The notes under the pieces: generated by a model
What the model saw: only the letters and a program-made list of their open reading frames with translations
What the model was told of the DNA's origin: nothing
Databases searched by the model: none
Made by a program: the position numbers and the translations under genes
NCBI GenBank assembly: GCA_009903825.1
Contig: WYEN01000063.1
Coordinates: 1-51,487 of the forward strand
Reading direction: 5' to 3'
Source: Desulfurococcales archaeon
Lineage (GTDB): Archaea > Thermoproteota > Thermoprotei_A > Sulfolobales > AG1
DNA length: 51,487 nucleotides
In this document: in pieces, positions 1 to 8,755 of the stretch
Numbering within the stretch: the first letter of the stretch is position 1
Layout: each line of letters starts with the position of its first letter

Positions 1-2
1 TA

Positions 3-78
3 TGCGGCGGCCGGGATTTGAACCCGGGATCGCCGGCTTGGAAGGCCGGCGTCCTAGACCAGGCTAGACGACCGCCGC
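3..78 (-). tRNA. tRNA-Gly (anticodon TCC), intronless
   Basis: Read on the minus strand the sequence folds into a complete cloverleaf. The acceptor stem is GCGGCGG/CCGCCGC with discriminator A at position 3, the T arm is CCGGG-TTCAAAT-CCCGG, and the 7-nt anticodon loop CTTCCAA sits on a GCCGG-type stem, giving anticodon TCC (glycine, GGA codons). CCA is not encoded and there is no insertion at 37/38 or elsewhere. A TATA box lies 27-36 nt upstream. The next gene upstream on the same strand encodes a tRNA-splicing endonuclease subunit. Confidence 0.96.
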
Positions 79-104
79 TGTCCATTATTTTCTTTAGAGA
101 TTTG

Positions 105-114
105 TATATATAAG
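105..114 (-). promoter_or_regulatory. TATA box of tRNA-Gly
   Basis: On the minus strand the sequence CTTATATATA is centred about 31 nt before the tRNA 5' end. This is the usual position for an archaeal TATA element when transcription starts a few nucleotides before the mature tRNA. It lies just inside or beside the 3' end of the upstream endonuclease-subunit gene, so the tRNA has its own promoter. Confidence 0.7.
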
Positions 115-118
115 TTTT

Positions 119-607
119 TCAGAGTATCTCTTTATCTAGTTTTTTGAACATATATTTTGATGCTTTGTAATATGTTACGTCTCCATGCATGTCCACCACT
201 GCGATCACAGGTATATATCCTTTATCTATTGACGACTCAATCCATTCGCTTATAAGTGTTATTGGTAGAAAAACATTCTCTTCTGTGACAAAGATCCTGT
301 ATTTCTTTCCTTCTCTCTCTAATATAAGATCATTTTCTGAAAAACCTCTTTTAACAATTCTTCCTCTTTTATAAAGATCGTGAAGCACTGTAAATAGAAG
401 CCACCAATCTTTTTTATCGCTATATCTATTTACAAGATCTTTTAAAGACAAAACTTTATCATTATCAAAAACAACAGCCTTTCCTTCATATATTAAAAAA
501 GCTACCTCGAGAGGATCTAATGTTGTTCCTTTAGGATATTTCTCAGATCCTCTTACAACAACATATTTATCATCAAAAACTTTGATCTCAATAATCTTAC
601 CGCTCAT
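119..607 (-). CDS. tRNA-splicing endonuclease, probable non-catalytic (structural) subunit
   Basis: The 162-residue protein has the two-part fold of the archaeal splicing endonuclease: an N-terminal segment with LDPLEVAFLIYEGKAVV (about 30-46) and a nuclease-like half beginning LYKRGRIVKRGF (78-89) and ending in IAVVDMHGDVTYYK (about 135-148). The Lys of the final YYK is kept. The Tyr and the conserved His of the catalytic triad, normally in a VYE...KYLVH context, are not visible: the segment reads LILERE...KYRIFV. Crenarchaeal enzymes are alpha2-beta2 heterotetramers, so this is best read as the beta, architectural subunit. The catalytic subunit is not in this window. Confidence 0.8.
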   Translation of the reverse strand: MSGKIIEIKVFDDKYVVVRGSEKYPKGTTLDPLEVAFLIYEGKAVVFDNDKVLSLKDLVNRYSDKKDWWLLFTVLHDLYKRGRIVKRGFSENDLILEREGKKYRIFVTEENVFLPITLISEWIESSIDKGYIPVIAVVDMHGDVTYYKASKYMFKKLDKEIL

Positions 608-660
608 CTCAACCTTCTAATATAGACACATGAGACCTATATAACCATAATCTGACAAGA

Positions 661-1221
661 TCATGATTTCTCAGCAACAACATAATAAAAGATCCTGTCA
701 ATCTTTTCATCTATTACATTCATCATCTTGTCAATATATCTACGAATTTTCATCATAGATTTTAGAAGATTCTCTTTTCTATGAACAGAATCTATAGAGA
801 AAAATATTGAAGGCACAAGATCTATGATGATCATTCTGCCATTATTTTTTAAAACTCTAGACATCTCTTTGAGAGCTTTGATAACGTTATCAATATGATG
901 CACAGTAGTATGTGATACCACGACATTGAAAGATCCTTCTCTAAAAGGAAGATTCTTTGCGTCGGCAACTATAAACTCTAGAAGACCTTCATAGAATTTA
1001 TCCACAAAAAATCTTGAGAAGATCTTAATATTTTCATAAGAAAGATCTATTGATATAAGTCTCGACCTCTCATTGATATGGCTCAGCATTACATAAGTAT
1101 TTAGACCAAAGCCAAAAGAGATCTCAAGAATCAAAGCTTCATCATCAAGATATTCACCATAGATCTTATCTAGATCCGAGGATAATCTATTTAATGTCTT
1201 ATAAAGAAGCTTGTGTATCAT
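661..1221 (-). CDS. Class I SAM-dependent methyltransferase
   Basis: The 186-residue protein has the methyltransferase_11 pattern. Motif I is ISFGFGLNTY (unusual start, glycines kept), an acidic residue ends strand 2 (ISIDLS), then VADAKNLPF, and motif IV/post-I is FNVVVSHTTVHHI followed by MSRVLKNNGRMIIID. The substrate is unknown. It is a soluble small enzyme of the UbiE/COQ5-like type, and the sequence gives no sign of the acceptor. It is divergent from the aldolase at 1278 with only about 56 bp between them, including an ATCTTTATAAATCT box. Family assignment is secure; specific function is not. Confidence 0.75.
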   Translation of the reverse strand: MIHKLLYKTLNRLSSDLDKIYGEYLDDEALILEISFGFGLNTYVMLSHINERSRLISIDLSYENIKIFSRFFVDKFYEGLLEFIVADAKNLPFREGSFNVVVSHTTVHHIDNVIKALKEMSRVLKNNGRMIIIDLVPSIFFSIDSVHRKENLLKSMMKIRRYIDKMMNVIDEKIDRIFYYVVAEKS

Positions 1222-1277
1222 ATCTAATCTTTATAAATCTATCTTATTAATAAATATAAAAAGCTTATTGAGAAAGG

Positions 1278-1919
1278 TTGAGAAAAGTGTCTGTAAAAAA
1301 AGATCATGTCTTAGATTATGAGATTCGGCTGAGAATTATAGAGACTGCAAAAAGATTATATCTGAGAGGTTTGATAACAAGTCTCACAGGAAATATAAGC
1401 AACAGAGCATCAGATAAAAGAAGATTTTGGATCACGCCTTCAGGAAAAGATAAATATGATCTTAAGCCTTATGATATGTCTCTAGTAGATATAGACTCTG
1501 GCGAGAAAATAGCTGGCGACAAGCCTTCTTCAGAATATCTTATGCATCTATATATATATAGAGTGAGAGATGATGTAGAGTCTATAGTACATGCTCACAG
1601 CCCCTACACTCTTGTCTTATTTGATCTTTATAAAAGAAGTCAGTTGATAAAGATATTTGAGAAATTCTCTGAAGAATATTATGAGACAAAAACTTTTTTA
1701 AGAAAAATAGATGTTATAGAGAGAACTCCTCCGGGAACTGTTGAACTTGCAGAAAAAGTCTCAGAGGTTTTTAAAAACGATCTTGATGTGACATTGTTAG
1801 TTTTAAAAGGACATGGGGTAGTCTCTATAGGCAATGATCTTACTAAGGCTCTCAATAGAATAGAAGTTCTCGAAGATCTTTCTAAAATATATATTTTTAG
1901 AATGCTATTGATCAAATGA
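1278..1919 (+). CDS. Class II aldolase/adducin family protein (fuculose-phosphate aldolase-like)
   Basis: The 213-residue protein matches the zinc-dependent class II aldolase fold: LTGNISNRA (substrate phosphate loop), ITPSGKDKYDL, catalytic acid in PSSEYLMHLYIY, metal-binding HAHSP (VESIVHAHSPYTL), and a second histidine in VLKGHGVVSIG. Members cleave sugar phosphates such as fuculose 1-phosphate or act as methylthioribulose-1-phosphate dehydratase; the sequence does not decide between them. Start is ambiguous: TTG at 1278 or GTG at 1287, in frame. The short leader after the TATA box at about 1230 favours a near-leaderless mRNA. Confidence 0.82.
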   Translation: MRKVSVKKDHVLDYEIRLRIIETAKRLYLRGLITSLTGNISNRASDKRRFWITPSGKDKYDLKPYDMSLVDIDSGEKIAGDKPSSEYLMHLYIYRVRDDVESIVHAHSPYTLVLFDLYKRSQLIKIFEKFSEEYYETKTFLRKIDVIERTPPGTVELAEKVSEVFKNDLDVTLLVLKGHGVVSIGNDLTKALNRIEVLEDLSKIYIFRMLLIK

Positions 1920-1927
1920 AAGATCTT

Positions 1928-2683
1928 TTAATCCAATGCTTCTCCTGATCTCTCTTCACATTTTTTTGATAAAGTCTCTAATCTATTAACAAGTTTGCTT
2001 AATGTTCTTGTTAATAATCTAAGCTCTGTTAAAGTAGGCTGAGATTTATAAATGATCCTTCTCAGCGAGGTATATACCTCATTAACACGTTCTCTAGGAA
2101 ATGTTTTTGAGACGGCTTTCAAAAGGATCCTTTCCATAACCTCGAAGTCTTTTTTATCAGGTTTTTCAACAAGATCTATACTTCTCTCAACACCATATTT
2201 ATTGAACAACTCATATAAAACTATCGCAACAGCGTGTGATAGATTCAAAACTGGATATTCTTTAAAGGCGTTTATATGAACATACATGTGACATTTCTCG
2301 AGTTCTTCTCTTGTCAATCCTGTGCTCTCTCTGCCGAAAACAATTGCAACACTTTTATAGTTCTCGATTTTTTCAACAAATTCTTTAAGTTCTAAAGCCT
2401 GTCTAATAGGATCTTTATCTAATGGGATCACTGATGAGGTACATGCCATCACATCTACATCACTTATGATCTTGTCTAAAGAGTCTATGATTACAGCATT
2501 CTGAAGAACATCAGATCCTTTTACAGCAAATCTGAGAGCCTCCTCATTTATAGATGCAGATGGATTCACTAGATAAAGTCTGTTGATACCAAAATTCTTA
2601 CATAATCTAGCTACAAATCCTAGATTAATAGATCCTTCGACGCCTACTAAGACAACTCTAATGTCTTTAGAGAACATTTTCAC
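1928..2683 (-). CDS. trmJ: tRNA (cytidine/uridine-2'-O-)-methyltransferase TrmJ family (SPOUT)
   Basis: This 251-residue SPOUT protein shows all three knot motifs: motif 1 in SINLGFVARLCKNFG, motif 2 in VAIVFGRESTGLT, motif 3 in YPVLNLSHAVAIVLYE. These define TrmJ, which 2'-O-methylates position 32 of tRNAs. The C-terminal 80 residues form a helical tail, as in archaeal TrmJ. The upstream gene at 2680 overlaps its start by 4 nt (ATGA), so the two are translationally coupled. Assignment to TrmJ rather than a rRNA methyltransferase rests on the archaeal family; activity on C32 or U32 is inferred. Confidence 0.85.
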   Translation of the reverse strand: MKMFSKDIRVVLVGVEGSINLGFVARLCKNFGINRLYLVNPSASINEEALRFAVKGSDVLQNAVIIDSLDKIISDVDVMACTSSVIPLDKDPIRQALELKEFVEKIENYKSVAIVFGRESTGLTREELEKCHMYVHINAFKEYPVLNLSHAVAIVLYELFNKYGVERSIDLVEKPDKKDFEVMERILLKAVSKTFPRERVNEVYTSLRRIIYKSQPTLTELRLLTRTLSKLVNRLETLSKKCEERSGEALD

Positions 2684-3132
2684 ACAATCTTCTCTCTATA
2701 CAATCTTATCTTCTCAAGACTTTTCATAACCTCATCAACAAATCTATCGATCTCTTCTATAGAAAAGCCTTTTCTCGCCAACTGTTCTTTTATTAATTTC
2801 TCGACTAACGCATAGCTTTTGTATCTCTCGTTAAGCTCTCTCCATCTAATACCTTTCAGACCTTCTGCAAGTTTCTCGTTATATGGAAGAACTCTCTTGA
2901 TCATTAGAACAGATATTATAGGATAACCTATGTATCCTCTGAACACAGTCCCATTATCATTACTATCAACAATTTTTCTAGAAAGATCCACATAGACATC
3001 ATATGTTCTATCACCTTCTGAACTGACCACCTGAGCTCTATACTCATCTAAAATCTTGATCCTGCCATCAGCTACCGCGCCGAGAGCCTCCAGAATTTTA
3101 ATACGAGGAGGAAGTCTAAGTATCTGAGCCAT
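2680..3132 (-). CDS. Conserved small protein of unknown function, coupled to trmJ
   Basis: I do not recognise this 150-residue protein. It is soluble, starts with MAQILRLPPRIKILEALGAV, has a short beta-rich middle with YDVYVDLSRKIV and VFRGYIGYPIISVLM, and a highly charged helical C-terminal half (RKGFSIEEIDRFVDEVMKSL). Its stop overlaps the trmJ start by 4 nt, and it is the first gene of the pair. A role linked to TrmJ or tRNA is possible only by context. ATG start at 3132; divergent from the ABC permease. Confidence 0.6.
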   Translation of the reverse strand: MAQILRLPPRIKILEALGAVADGRIKILDEYRAQVVSSEGDRTYDVYVDLSRKIVDSNDNGTVFRGYIGYPIISVLMIKRVLPYNEKLAEGLKGIRWRELNERYKSYALVEKLIKEQLARKGFSIEEIDRFVDEVMKSLEKIRLYREKIV

Positions 3133-3283
3133 ATCTCATCATCTATTAATAACTATTTTAAAAATAATAAGATATAAACATCGATCACGACCTCCTAAAG
3201 GCTCTGAAGAGCAAGACATTCAGTAGCAAGTATCACAAAAACATATTTTAATACGAACGGTAACTATTTAGGGAGAGTTTATA

Positions 3284-4333
3284 GGAAGATTAACTAGATA
3301 TATTGTTCTAAGAGGATTATCAATGTTTATAGTCTTCATATTCTCTATGCTAATATTTTTTCTATTCTTTAGAGTCGCACCTGTAGTCATAGGTGCGGGA
3401 AACCCTCTTGCACCTGCAAAAGCATCTTTTGATCCTGTGTCTGCGGCTGCAGGCTCAGCAATGCAAGGAAACCCCTCAGGATCTAGCTGGCTGGGATCTC
3501 CTCCTCCAGATATTCTCACAGGAGTGAGCCAGATGTCTCATCAGGCAATAGGTTTTCTTAAAAATATTCTGACATTCAATTTCGGCTACTCGAGATACAC
3601 TTTTAAACCGGTTTCACACGAGATCTTGATAAGACTTCCTTATACCTTAGCAATATATCTAGTCGGGATCTTGACGCCTATATTGATAGGATATGCTCTG
3701 GCAGTTAAAGCTGTGAAACATAGAGGAAGGATCTTTGATTATCTAATAACGATCTCATCATTAATATCATATGTGGTTCCTTCATATGTTCTGCTGTTAT
3801 TACTCTATTATTTCCTAGCTTTTCTACCTAAAGTCTATTACGACATATATATCTTTCCTTTGCCTACCAGAGCTCCTATAATAAGCTCAAGAATAAGTGT
3901 TGAAGAACTCTTCTACATGATATGGTATCTTATACCAATATATATAGCTCTTATAACAACATCATTTGGTCAATGGGCTTATTATATAAGACAACTGTTG
4001 ATCTCTGAGGCTGAGAAAGATTATGTAGTATCCTCAAGAGCCATTGGGAAAGACGAGGAGTACATAATTAAGAAAGAGATCATACCTAACATAAAAGGTC
4101 CTATAGCGACATCAGTCGCATACACGATCCCGACGGTGTTCGGAGGATCAATAGTTCTTGAGATGCTCACTTCATGGCCTGGAGTGGCCTCATATGCTTA
4201 TAACGCATTATCATTAGGAGATTTCCCAGCTATAGTAGGCTTCTACACGATCTCAGTTATTCTCATTATAATATCATTATACATAACTGATGTGCTTATA
4301 GCCATATTAGATCCTAGGGTCAAACTGGGCTGA
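3284..4333 (+). CDS. Orphan ABC transporter permease, DppB/OppB type (start uncertain)
   Basis: This is a binding-protein-dependent permease with about six membrane segments and the EAA loop EAEKDYVVSSRAIGKDEEY contacting the ATPase, ending in the typical LDPRVKLG. The first ATG is at 3323, with AGAGGA six bases before it, and gives MFIVFIFS starting directly in segment 1. The frame stays open upstream to a TAG at 3269, and the intervening residues (IGRLTRYIVLRGLS) match the usual N-terminal RxxxRRxL stretch of DppB proteins but contain no ATG, GTG or TTG. The start listed is the conserved extension; the conservative start is 3323. No partner permease, ATPase or binding protein is nearby. Confidence 0.78.
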   Translation, partial: GRLTRYIVLRGLSMFIVFIFSMLIFFLFFRVAPVVIGAGNPLAPAKASFDPVSAAAGSAMQGNPSGSSWLGSPPPDILTGVSQMSHQAIGFLKNILTFNFGYSRYTFKPVSHEILIRLPYTLAIYLVGILTPILIGYALAVKAVKHRGRIFDYLITISSLISYVVPSYVLLLLLYYFLAFLPKVYYDIYIFPLPTRAPIISSRISVEELFYMIWYLIPIYIALITTSFGQWAYYIRQLLISEAEKDYVVSSRAIGKDEEYIIKKEIIPNIKGPIATSVAYTIPTVFGGSIVLEMLTSWPGVASYAYNALSLGDFPAIVGFYTISVILIIISLYITDVLIAILDPRVKLG

Positions 4334-4340
4334 GCAGATC

Positions 4341-4706
4341 TTATATAGATAACAACTCTGATATAATAGCCAGCGATATTATAAGCAACGAGAAAATTAG
4401 CGTTGAGATTATTAATGTTTCTCTCAAAACATTTTTTCCAACATATTTATTTAGAAGATTATGAAAACCACAGAGGCCATGTATGAATCCAAATATTATC
4501 AAAGAATATCTTAGAAACCTATTTGTATGTAGATAAAGAGCATCAGAATAACATATGCTGAGTATATTGCACATAATTTTCTCAAAAAAAGGTGATATCA
4601 TGATATAACCTGTTAAAAAATATGTTAATGATATGATCAGTAGTGGTATTGAAGTGAATTCAGTTAATAAAATAGAAACTCTTCTGATTATAAAAGATTT
4701 ATCCAC
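4341..4706 (-). CDS. Small polytopic membrane protein, possible heme/quinone partner of the SagB-type protein
   Basis: The 121-residue protein has three to four hydrophobic helices. Two histidines lie around one helix (LHTNRFLRYSLIIFGFIHG followed by LCGFHNLL), a pattern like the heme-binding helices of small cytochrome b subunits such as SdhC/D or DUF4405-like proteins. It overlaps the end of the upstream oxidoreductase gene by 8 nt and is surely co-transcribed. A heme or quinone role is inference from the histidine spacing and the partner; no family was recognised with certainty. Confidence 0.5.
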   Translation of the reverse strand: MDKSFIIRRVSILLTEFTSIPLLIISLTYFLTGYIMISPFFEKIMCNILSICYSDALYLHTNRFLRYSLIIFGFIHGLCGFHNLLNKYVGKNVLRETLIISTLIFSLLIISLAIISELLSI

Positions 4707-5625
4707 CTCTCATTTCACCATAAAATCTTTCTATATATTCAAATGAATTAACAAATCTGATGTTTGGAACACCTATTGGAAATATATAGAGAGGCTCCTC
4801 ATCTGAAGATGCTCCAATGATTTTCGCCACAACATCATCATAGAAGGCTCCTACAGCAACTGTGCCTAATCCTAAGGCTGTAGCCATTAAATATATGTTC
4901 TGTCCCACGTGGCCAGCCTCCATATATACGTATCTAAAGCCTCTTTCACCATAGACACGTGTAGTCCTTCTATGAACTGCACAGATCACTATTGAGACTG
5001 GAGCGTCTCTGACCCACTCTTGATCTAATGATGCTATATAAAGATCGTTTCTAAGATCTCCTTTTTTAATTAGTTTAATACTGTGTCTAATAGGATCATA
5101 TTTATAAGAACCTGGCTCAAGAAATCCTTGCGAAGTCGCTACAGATCTTTCTCCAACAACAACATATATCTCCATAGGATATGTTGCTCCAGCACTTGGA
5201 GATGTTCTTCTATACCATCCATATATGTTCTCGACGACACCATAGGCGGCCCAAAGAATCATTGATAAATCATCTATATGAACAGGATCTTTCCTCCATT
5301 CTCTAATACTTTTTCTATTTAAAAGAGCTTCTTCAACAGAGAATCTCGTTCTTCGAGTAGGTATAGTGAGAAATATCTCACTGAGAAAAACTCCACTAGA
5401 TATATCTCGATAATACTCATGTGAATATCTATATTTAGATGACAAAAAAATTGATGAGATTAAGACTAACATGAGAAAAGCAACTATAAGAGATGTTATA
5501 AACATTCTTCTGCCAATATTAATGTCATATTTTCTCCTAAGATCTCTCATAAACAGTTTTGCTACTACTAAAACAACTATTCCTACAATTATGAGAAATA
5601 CTATGGTCTCAAATATCTGATACAT
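4699..5625 (-). CDS. Membrane-anchored SagB-type nitroreductase/dehydrogenase
   Basis: The 308-residue protein has two N-terminal transmembrane helices (about 8-25 and 43-64) followed by a nitroreductase-fold FMN domain. Family marks are LLNRKSIREWRKDPV (FMN phosphate), LSMILWAAYGV, SPSAGATYPMEIYVV, and AGHVGQNIYLMATALGLGTVAVGAF. SagB-type enzymes oxidise azolines in thiazole/oxazole peptides, but many archaeal members have no such clusters, and no cyclodehydratase (YcaO) is present here. The membrane anchor and the partner at 4341 suggest a membrane redox role. Substrate is unknown. Confidence 0.78.
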   Translation of the reverse strand: MYQIFETIVFLIIVGIVVLVVAKLFMRDLRRKYDINIGRRMFITSLIVAFLMLVLISSIFLSSKYRYSHEYYRDISSGVFLSEIFLTIPTRRTRFSVEEALLNRKSIREWRKDPVHIDDLSMILWAAYGVVENIYGWYRRTSPSAGATYPMEIYVVVGERSVATSQGFLEPGSYKYDPIRHSIKLIKKGDLRNDLYIASLDQEWVRDAPVSIVICAVHRRTTRVYGERGFRYVYMEAGHVGQNIYLMATALGLGTVAVGAFYDDVVAKIIGASSDEEPLYIFPIGVPNIRFVNSFEYIERFYGEMRGG

Positions 5626-5704
5626 ATAATGACTCCATTTTTAAATATCTAATTAAAATAAGAATTATAGTTCAAAATGTTCTCAAGATCTATTGATCAA
5701 TATT

Positions 5705-6931
5705 TTATATAATAAAATGTCTTATCACAAGATCTGTTCCGATAGTGAGTAAAATAGTGAGGATTACAGCTGGAATTATATATTTAAAAGGTTTCACGAT
5801 ATGTGTCTCATAGTATTTTGCTGATAAAACTAGACATGCGTGAGAAGGACTTAACATAACGCCCATGTAGCCTCCTAAAAACGCTAGAGTTAGATAAAAC
5901 AAATTATGATGGAAAAGATCTATGAAGGGAGGAAAAGCCAGAGCCACATATGCAAATTCTGCGGCAGTTGCAAAACCTATTACAAAAGGTACTGCTAGTG
6001 TTGCTATAAAAGCATGTCCTGATAATATATTTGATAATCTACTTGCAATATCTGATACTCTGATCATGTTTCCGAATACAAATACTTCAAATATCAACAT
6101 TATAAGAGATAGATTAAAGGCGTATTTTAAAGCTTTCAATATAACATCTTTATCAGGTCTATATAATATTATAAATATAATTATTGTGATAAATATTGAG
6201 AGAGGCAGATAAACTCCCATCACAAGATTCAAGGCAGCTATCAGAATAAAAGGCCATAGATGATAGATACCCTTTAGATCGCATGAATCTCTCTTTTCTA
6301 TGATCTGAGAAGCATTTTTTAGAGAAAATCTTTTAATAAAAATAAATATGATCAGTCCAGATAATATGCTTGAGAAAGTTATGACCCAGTTGATATTTAA
6401 TATATCTCTCACACTCATTCCCAGAAGACCTATTGCTATAATGATGTTCTGATAGAGAGGCCATATAGGGATCCATATATGTCTGAACCAATAGTTTATG
6501 AAAGTCTTAGCCTCTGACTCAAACATCTGATCTTTATATACAGGATCTGCTAATACTGCTGAGATATATGCGCCTCCAGGCATTGGAAGAAGACCTATTA
6601 TCGCTGGAATAGAGACTCCAGCAAAATTATGACCTGCACAAATTAATCCTCTAACCATCTTGTCAGCTACACCACTTAATCTATAAAGATCTGCTAGAAA
6701 CATTGCTTGTATAAGTGATGTGAGAGCTGTGAAAAGAGTGAGATCAAACGTTCTCATAAGAGCCGTATATATTTTATCAAGATCTGAGACAGCGAAGATT
6801 GTATATATGATCAGCCCCGCTCCTAAGGATATGCTTATATCTATCTTCTTCAATATAAGAGAAACGACAATTATTATAGAGATCATGAGAACAAGCTCAG
6901 GATTCATGAGAAACATCTTATTAATCCTCAT
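5705..6931 (-). CDS. DUF401 family integral membrane permease (AF0261-like)
   Basis: The 408-residue protein has about 10-11 hydrophobic helices and the family's GLLPMPGGAYISAVLADPVY signature near the first third, with a second conserved patch GGYMGVMLSPSHACLVLS near the C-terminus. DUF401 belongs to the ion-transporter superfamily with gluconate and C4-dicarboxylate permeases; the cargo is not known. The reading frame is open further (to 7153), but that part runs through the opposite-strand reductase gene. I start it at the ATG at 6931 (MRINKMFL), placed for a leaderless transcript after TTTATAAG at about 6950; 6916 and 6907 are alternatives. Confidence 0.8.
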   Translation of the reverse strand: MRINKMFLMNPELVLMISIIIVVSLILKKIDISISLGAGLIIYTIFAVSDLDKIYTALMRTFDLTLFTALTSLIQAMFLADLYRLSGVADKMVRGLICAGHNFAGVSIPAIIGLLPMPGGAYISAVLADPVYKDQMFESEAKTFINYWFRHIWIPIWPLYQNIIIAIGLLGMSVRDILNINWVITFSSILSGLIIFIFIKRFSLKNASQIIEKRDSCDLKGIYHLWPFILIAALNLVMGVYLPLSIFITIIIFIILYRPDKDVILKALKYAFNLSLIMLIFEVFVFGNMIRVSDIASRLSNILSGHAFIATLAVPFVIGFATAAEFAYVALAFPPFIDLFHHNLFYLTLAFLGGYMGVMLSPSHACLVLSAKYYETHIVKPFKYIIPAVILTILLTIGTDLVIRHFII

Positions 6932-6995
6932 TAGATATATAAGAAATATCTTATAAACAGATGGTAGTAATATGTCTATGATATAGGTGTGAAAC

Positions 6996-8357
6996 TTGAG
7001 TGAGAATAGATCTAGATATGATGTTATAATTGTAGGAGCAGGCGTTGCAGGCGCGTCTTTAGCGAATCTTCTCTCTAAAAAAGATCTGAAGATTCTATTA
7101 ATAGATTCAAAGCCTTGGCATAGATTAGGAGACAAACCTTGTGGAGACGCCATTGGTAAACATCATTTTGAAGAGACAGGTATTAGACCGCCCTCAGGAG
7201 AAGAACTCGATGGATATGTGAAAGGAATCTTGTTATACAGTCCTTCTGAAGAAGTTGTGCTGAGATTAGAAGGAGAAGGTTTTGAAATCAATAGGGTCAT
7301 GTTTACTCAAAGATTAGTTAAAGAGGCGATAGATAGAGGCGTAGAGTTTTTTGAAGAGACAAACGTCTCTGAACCTATTATTGAGAAAGATCATGTTGTC
7401 GGCGTCAGAGCAAATAGAAAAGGACAGCGCCTCGAGTTGAGAGCTGAGATTGTTGTAGATGCGTCTGGTAATAGCAGAAGTGTTATTCGTAGACTTCCAA
7501 AAGACTGGCCTATAACAGAGGACATTGATCCTAGGGATACAAATGTTGCGTATAGAGAGATCAGAGAACTTAATAGAGATATTGAAGAGCCGGAGTTTAT
7601 CAGAATATATGTTAATAACAAGATCGCTCCAGGAGGCTATTGGTGGGATTTTCCTAAGAGCAGATATTCTAACGTCACCAACGTGGGATTAGGCATTCAA
7701 GGAGGCAGAGGATATGGGCATCCTAGAGATTATCTTTATAAATATGTGTTATCAAGAGAGCAATATAGAAACTCTAGAATATTAGAGGCTGGAGGAGCTT
7801 TAGTGCCTACTAGAAGACCTTTAATAACAATGGCATGGAACGGCGTGATAGCTATTGGAGATGCCGCGTTTACAGTAAATCCTGTACATGGAGGCGGCAA
7901 AGGATCTGCTATGTTGTCAGCTTTAGCAGCTTCAGAAGCTATTAAAAAAGCTTTTGAAACAGGAGATTTCAGTGCAAAAGGATTATGGCTGATCAACAAA
8001 TTATATCTTAAGCTATACGGAATTAAACAAGCTTCTTTAGATATCTTCAGAATATTTCTACAGAAACTTAGTGACGACGATATTGAATATGGTATTAGAA
8101 AGAGAATTATGAGAGAATCAGATCTTTACGAGACTAGCTCTACAGGAGTTATAAAAAGAAGTATTTTTGAGAAATTAGAGAGAGTGTTAGCTGGGTTAGG
8201 AAGACCATCTCTTCTAATAAAACTTGCTCAAGTAGCATCATATATGGATAAGATCAGAGGATTATATGAGGAGTATCCTGAGAGCCCTGAGATGTTAAAA
8301 GAATGGAGAGAGAGATTAGAGAGACTGTACTCAGAGTTCTATGATGTTCTCAGATAA
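6996..8357 (+). CDS. Geranylgeranyl reductase family flavoprotein
   Basis: The 453-residue protein begins with a Rossmann FAD motif (DVIIVGAGVAGASLANLLSK), then the family's DKPCGDAIG motif, a mid-protein GGYWWDFPKS (YxWxFP-type motif), and the second FAD contact IGDAAFTVNPVHGGGKGSAM. These enzymes reduce the double bonds of archaeal membrane lipid precursors (digeranylgeranylglyceryl phospholipids). The chosen start is TTG at 6996, preceded by GGTG at a normal distance. It diverges from the DUF401 gene and its 3' end overlaps the opposite-strand gene at 8331 by 27 nt. Confidence 0.88.
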   Translation: MSENRSRYDVIIVGAGVAGASLANLLSKKDLKILLIDSKPWHRLGDKPCGDAIGKHHFEETGIRPPSGEELDGYVKGILLYSPSEEVVLRLEGEGFEINRVMFTQRLVKEAIDRGVEFFEETNVSEPIIEKDHVVGVRANRKGQRLELRAEIVVDASGNSRSVIRRLPKDWPITEDIDPRDTNVAYREIRELNRDIEEPEFIRIYVNNKIAPGGYWWDFPKSRYSNVTNVGLGIQGGRGYGHPRDYLYKYVLSREQYRNSRILEAGGALVPTRRPLITMAWNGVIAIGDAAFTVNPVHGGGKGSAMLSALAASEAIKKAFETGDFSAKGLWLINKLYLKLYGIKQASLDIFRIFLQKLSDDDIEYGIRKRIMRESDLYETSSTGVIKRSIFEKLERVLAGLGRPSLLIKLAQVASYMDKIRGLYEEYPESPEMLKEWRERLERLYSEFYDVLR

Positions 8358-8678
8358 ATTTTTAAGTATATTTTTTATTTTATCAACTGTTTTCACAGCC
8401 AGATCCTCAAGATCTTGTGAAAAAACAAAAAATCCATATGGATTATAAAGGATATAATCACAATTCAAATATTCAGATGATCTATATGTGATCTTTGCAT
8501 AATAATATTTATAAGCAGATCCTTTTGCAAGCATGATCTCATATACTTTATCGTCAAACTCTACATAGCCAGTGAAACACCACGATGTTTTTCTCAGAAC
8601 AATTCTCTTGACCCCATGTTCTAAACATTTTCTTCTGAAAATCTCAGCTTCTTTATCATCTATATACACATACAACAC
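8331..8678 (-). CDS. Hypothetical protein, 115 residues
   Basis: I do not recognise this small acidic protein. It starts MLYVYIDDKEAEIFRRKC and contains an aromatic-rich centre (SAYKYYYAKITYRSSEYL) and a helical C-terminus (LAVKTVDKIKNILKNL). It converges on and overlaps the end of the geranylgeranyl reductase gene by 27 nt. Codon use matches the neighbours, which supports it as real. No membrane helix or signal peptide is seen. Confidence 0.55.
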   Translation of the reverse strand: MLYVYIDDKEAEIFRRKCLEHGVKRIVLRKTSWCFTGYVEFDDKVYEIMLAKGSAYKYYYAKITYRSSEYLNCDYILYNPYGFFVFSQDLEDLAVKTVDKIKNILKNLSENIIEL

Positions 8679-8755
8679 CTCATAGTGGTTATAGTCTTCT
8701 ATAGATACGCTACATTAATTATATTCTTTTTCTAAAAGATAATATTTTTGAGAAA

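Noticed and set aside
3186-3215. cgacctcctaaaggctctga resembling an IS605 right end
   Set aside because: Only a short part matches and the GACCT/AGGTC stem is incomplete; the nearby GCTCTGAAGAGC palindrome is short. Not enough for an element end.
6932-7153. 74-residue N-terminal extension of the DUF401 protein
   Set aside because: It lies entirely over the promoter and the start of the opposite-strand reductase gene and is not membrane-like; the family domain starts at NPELVLM.
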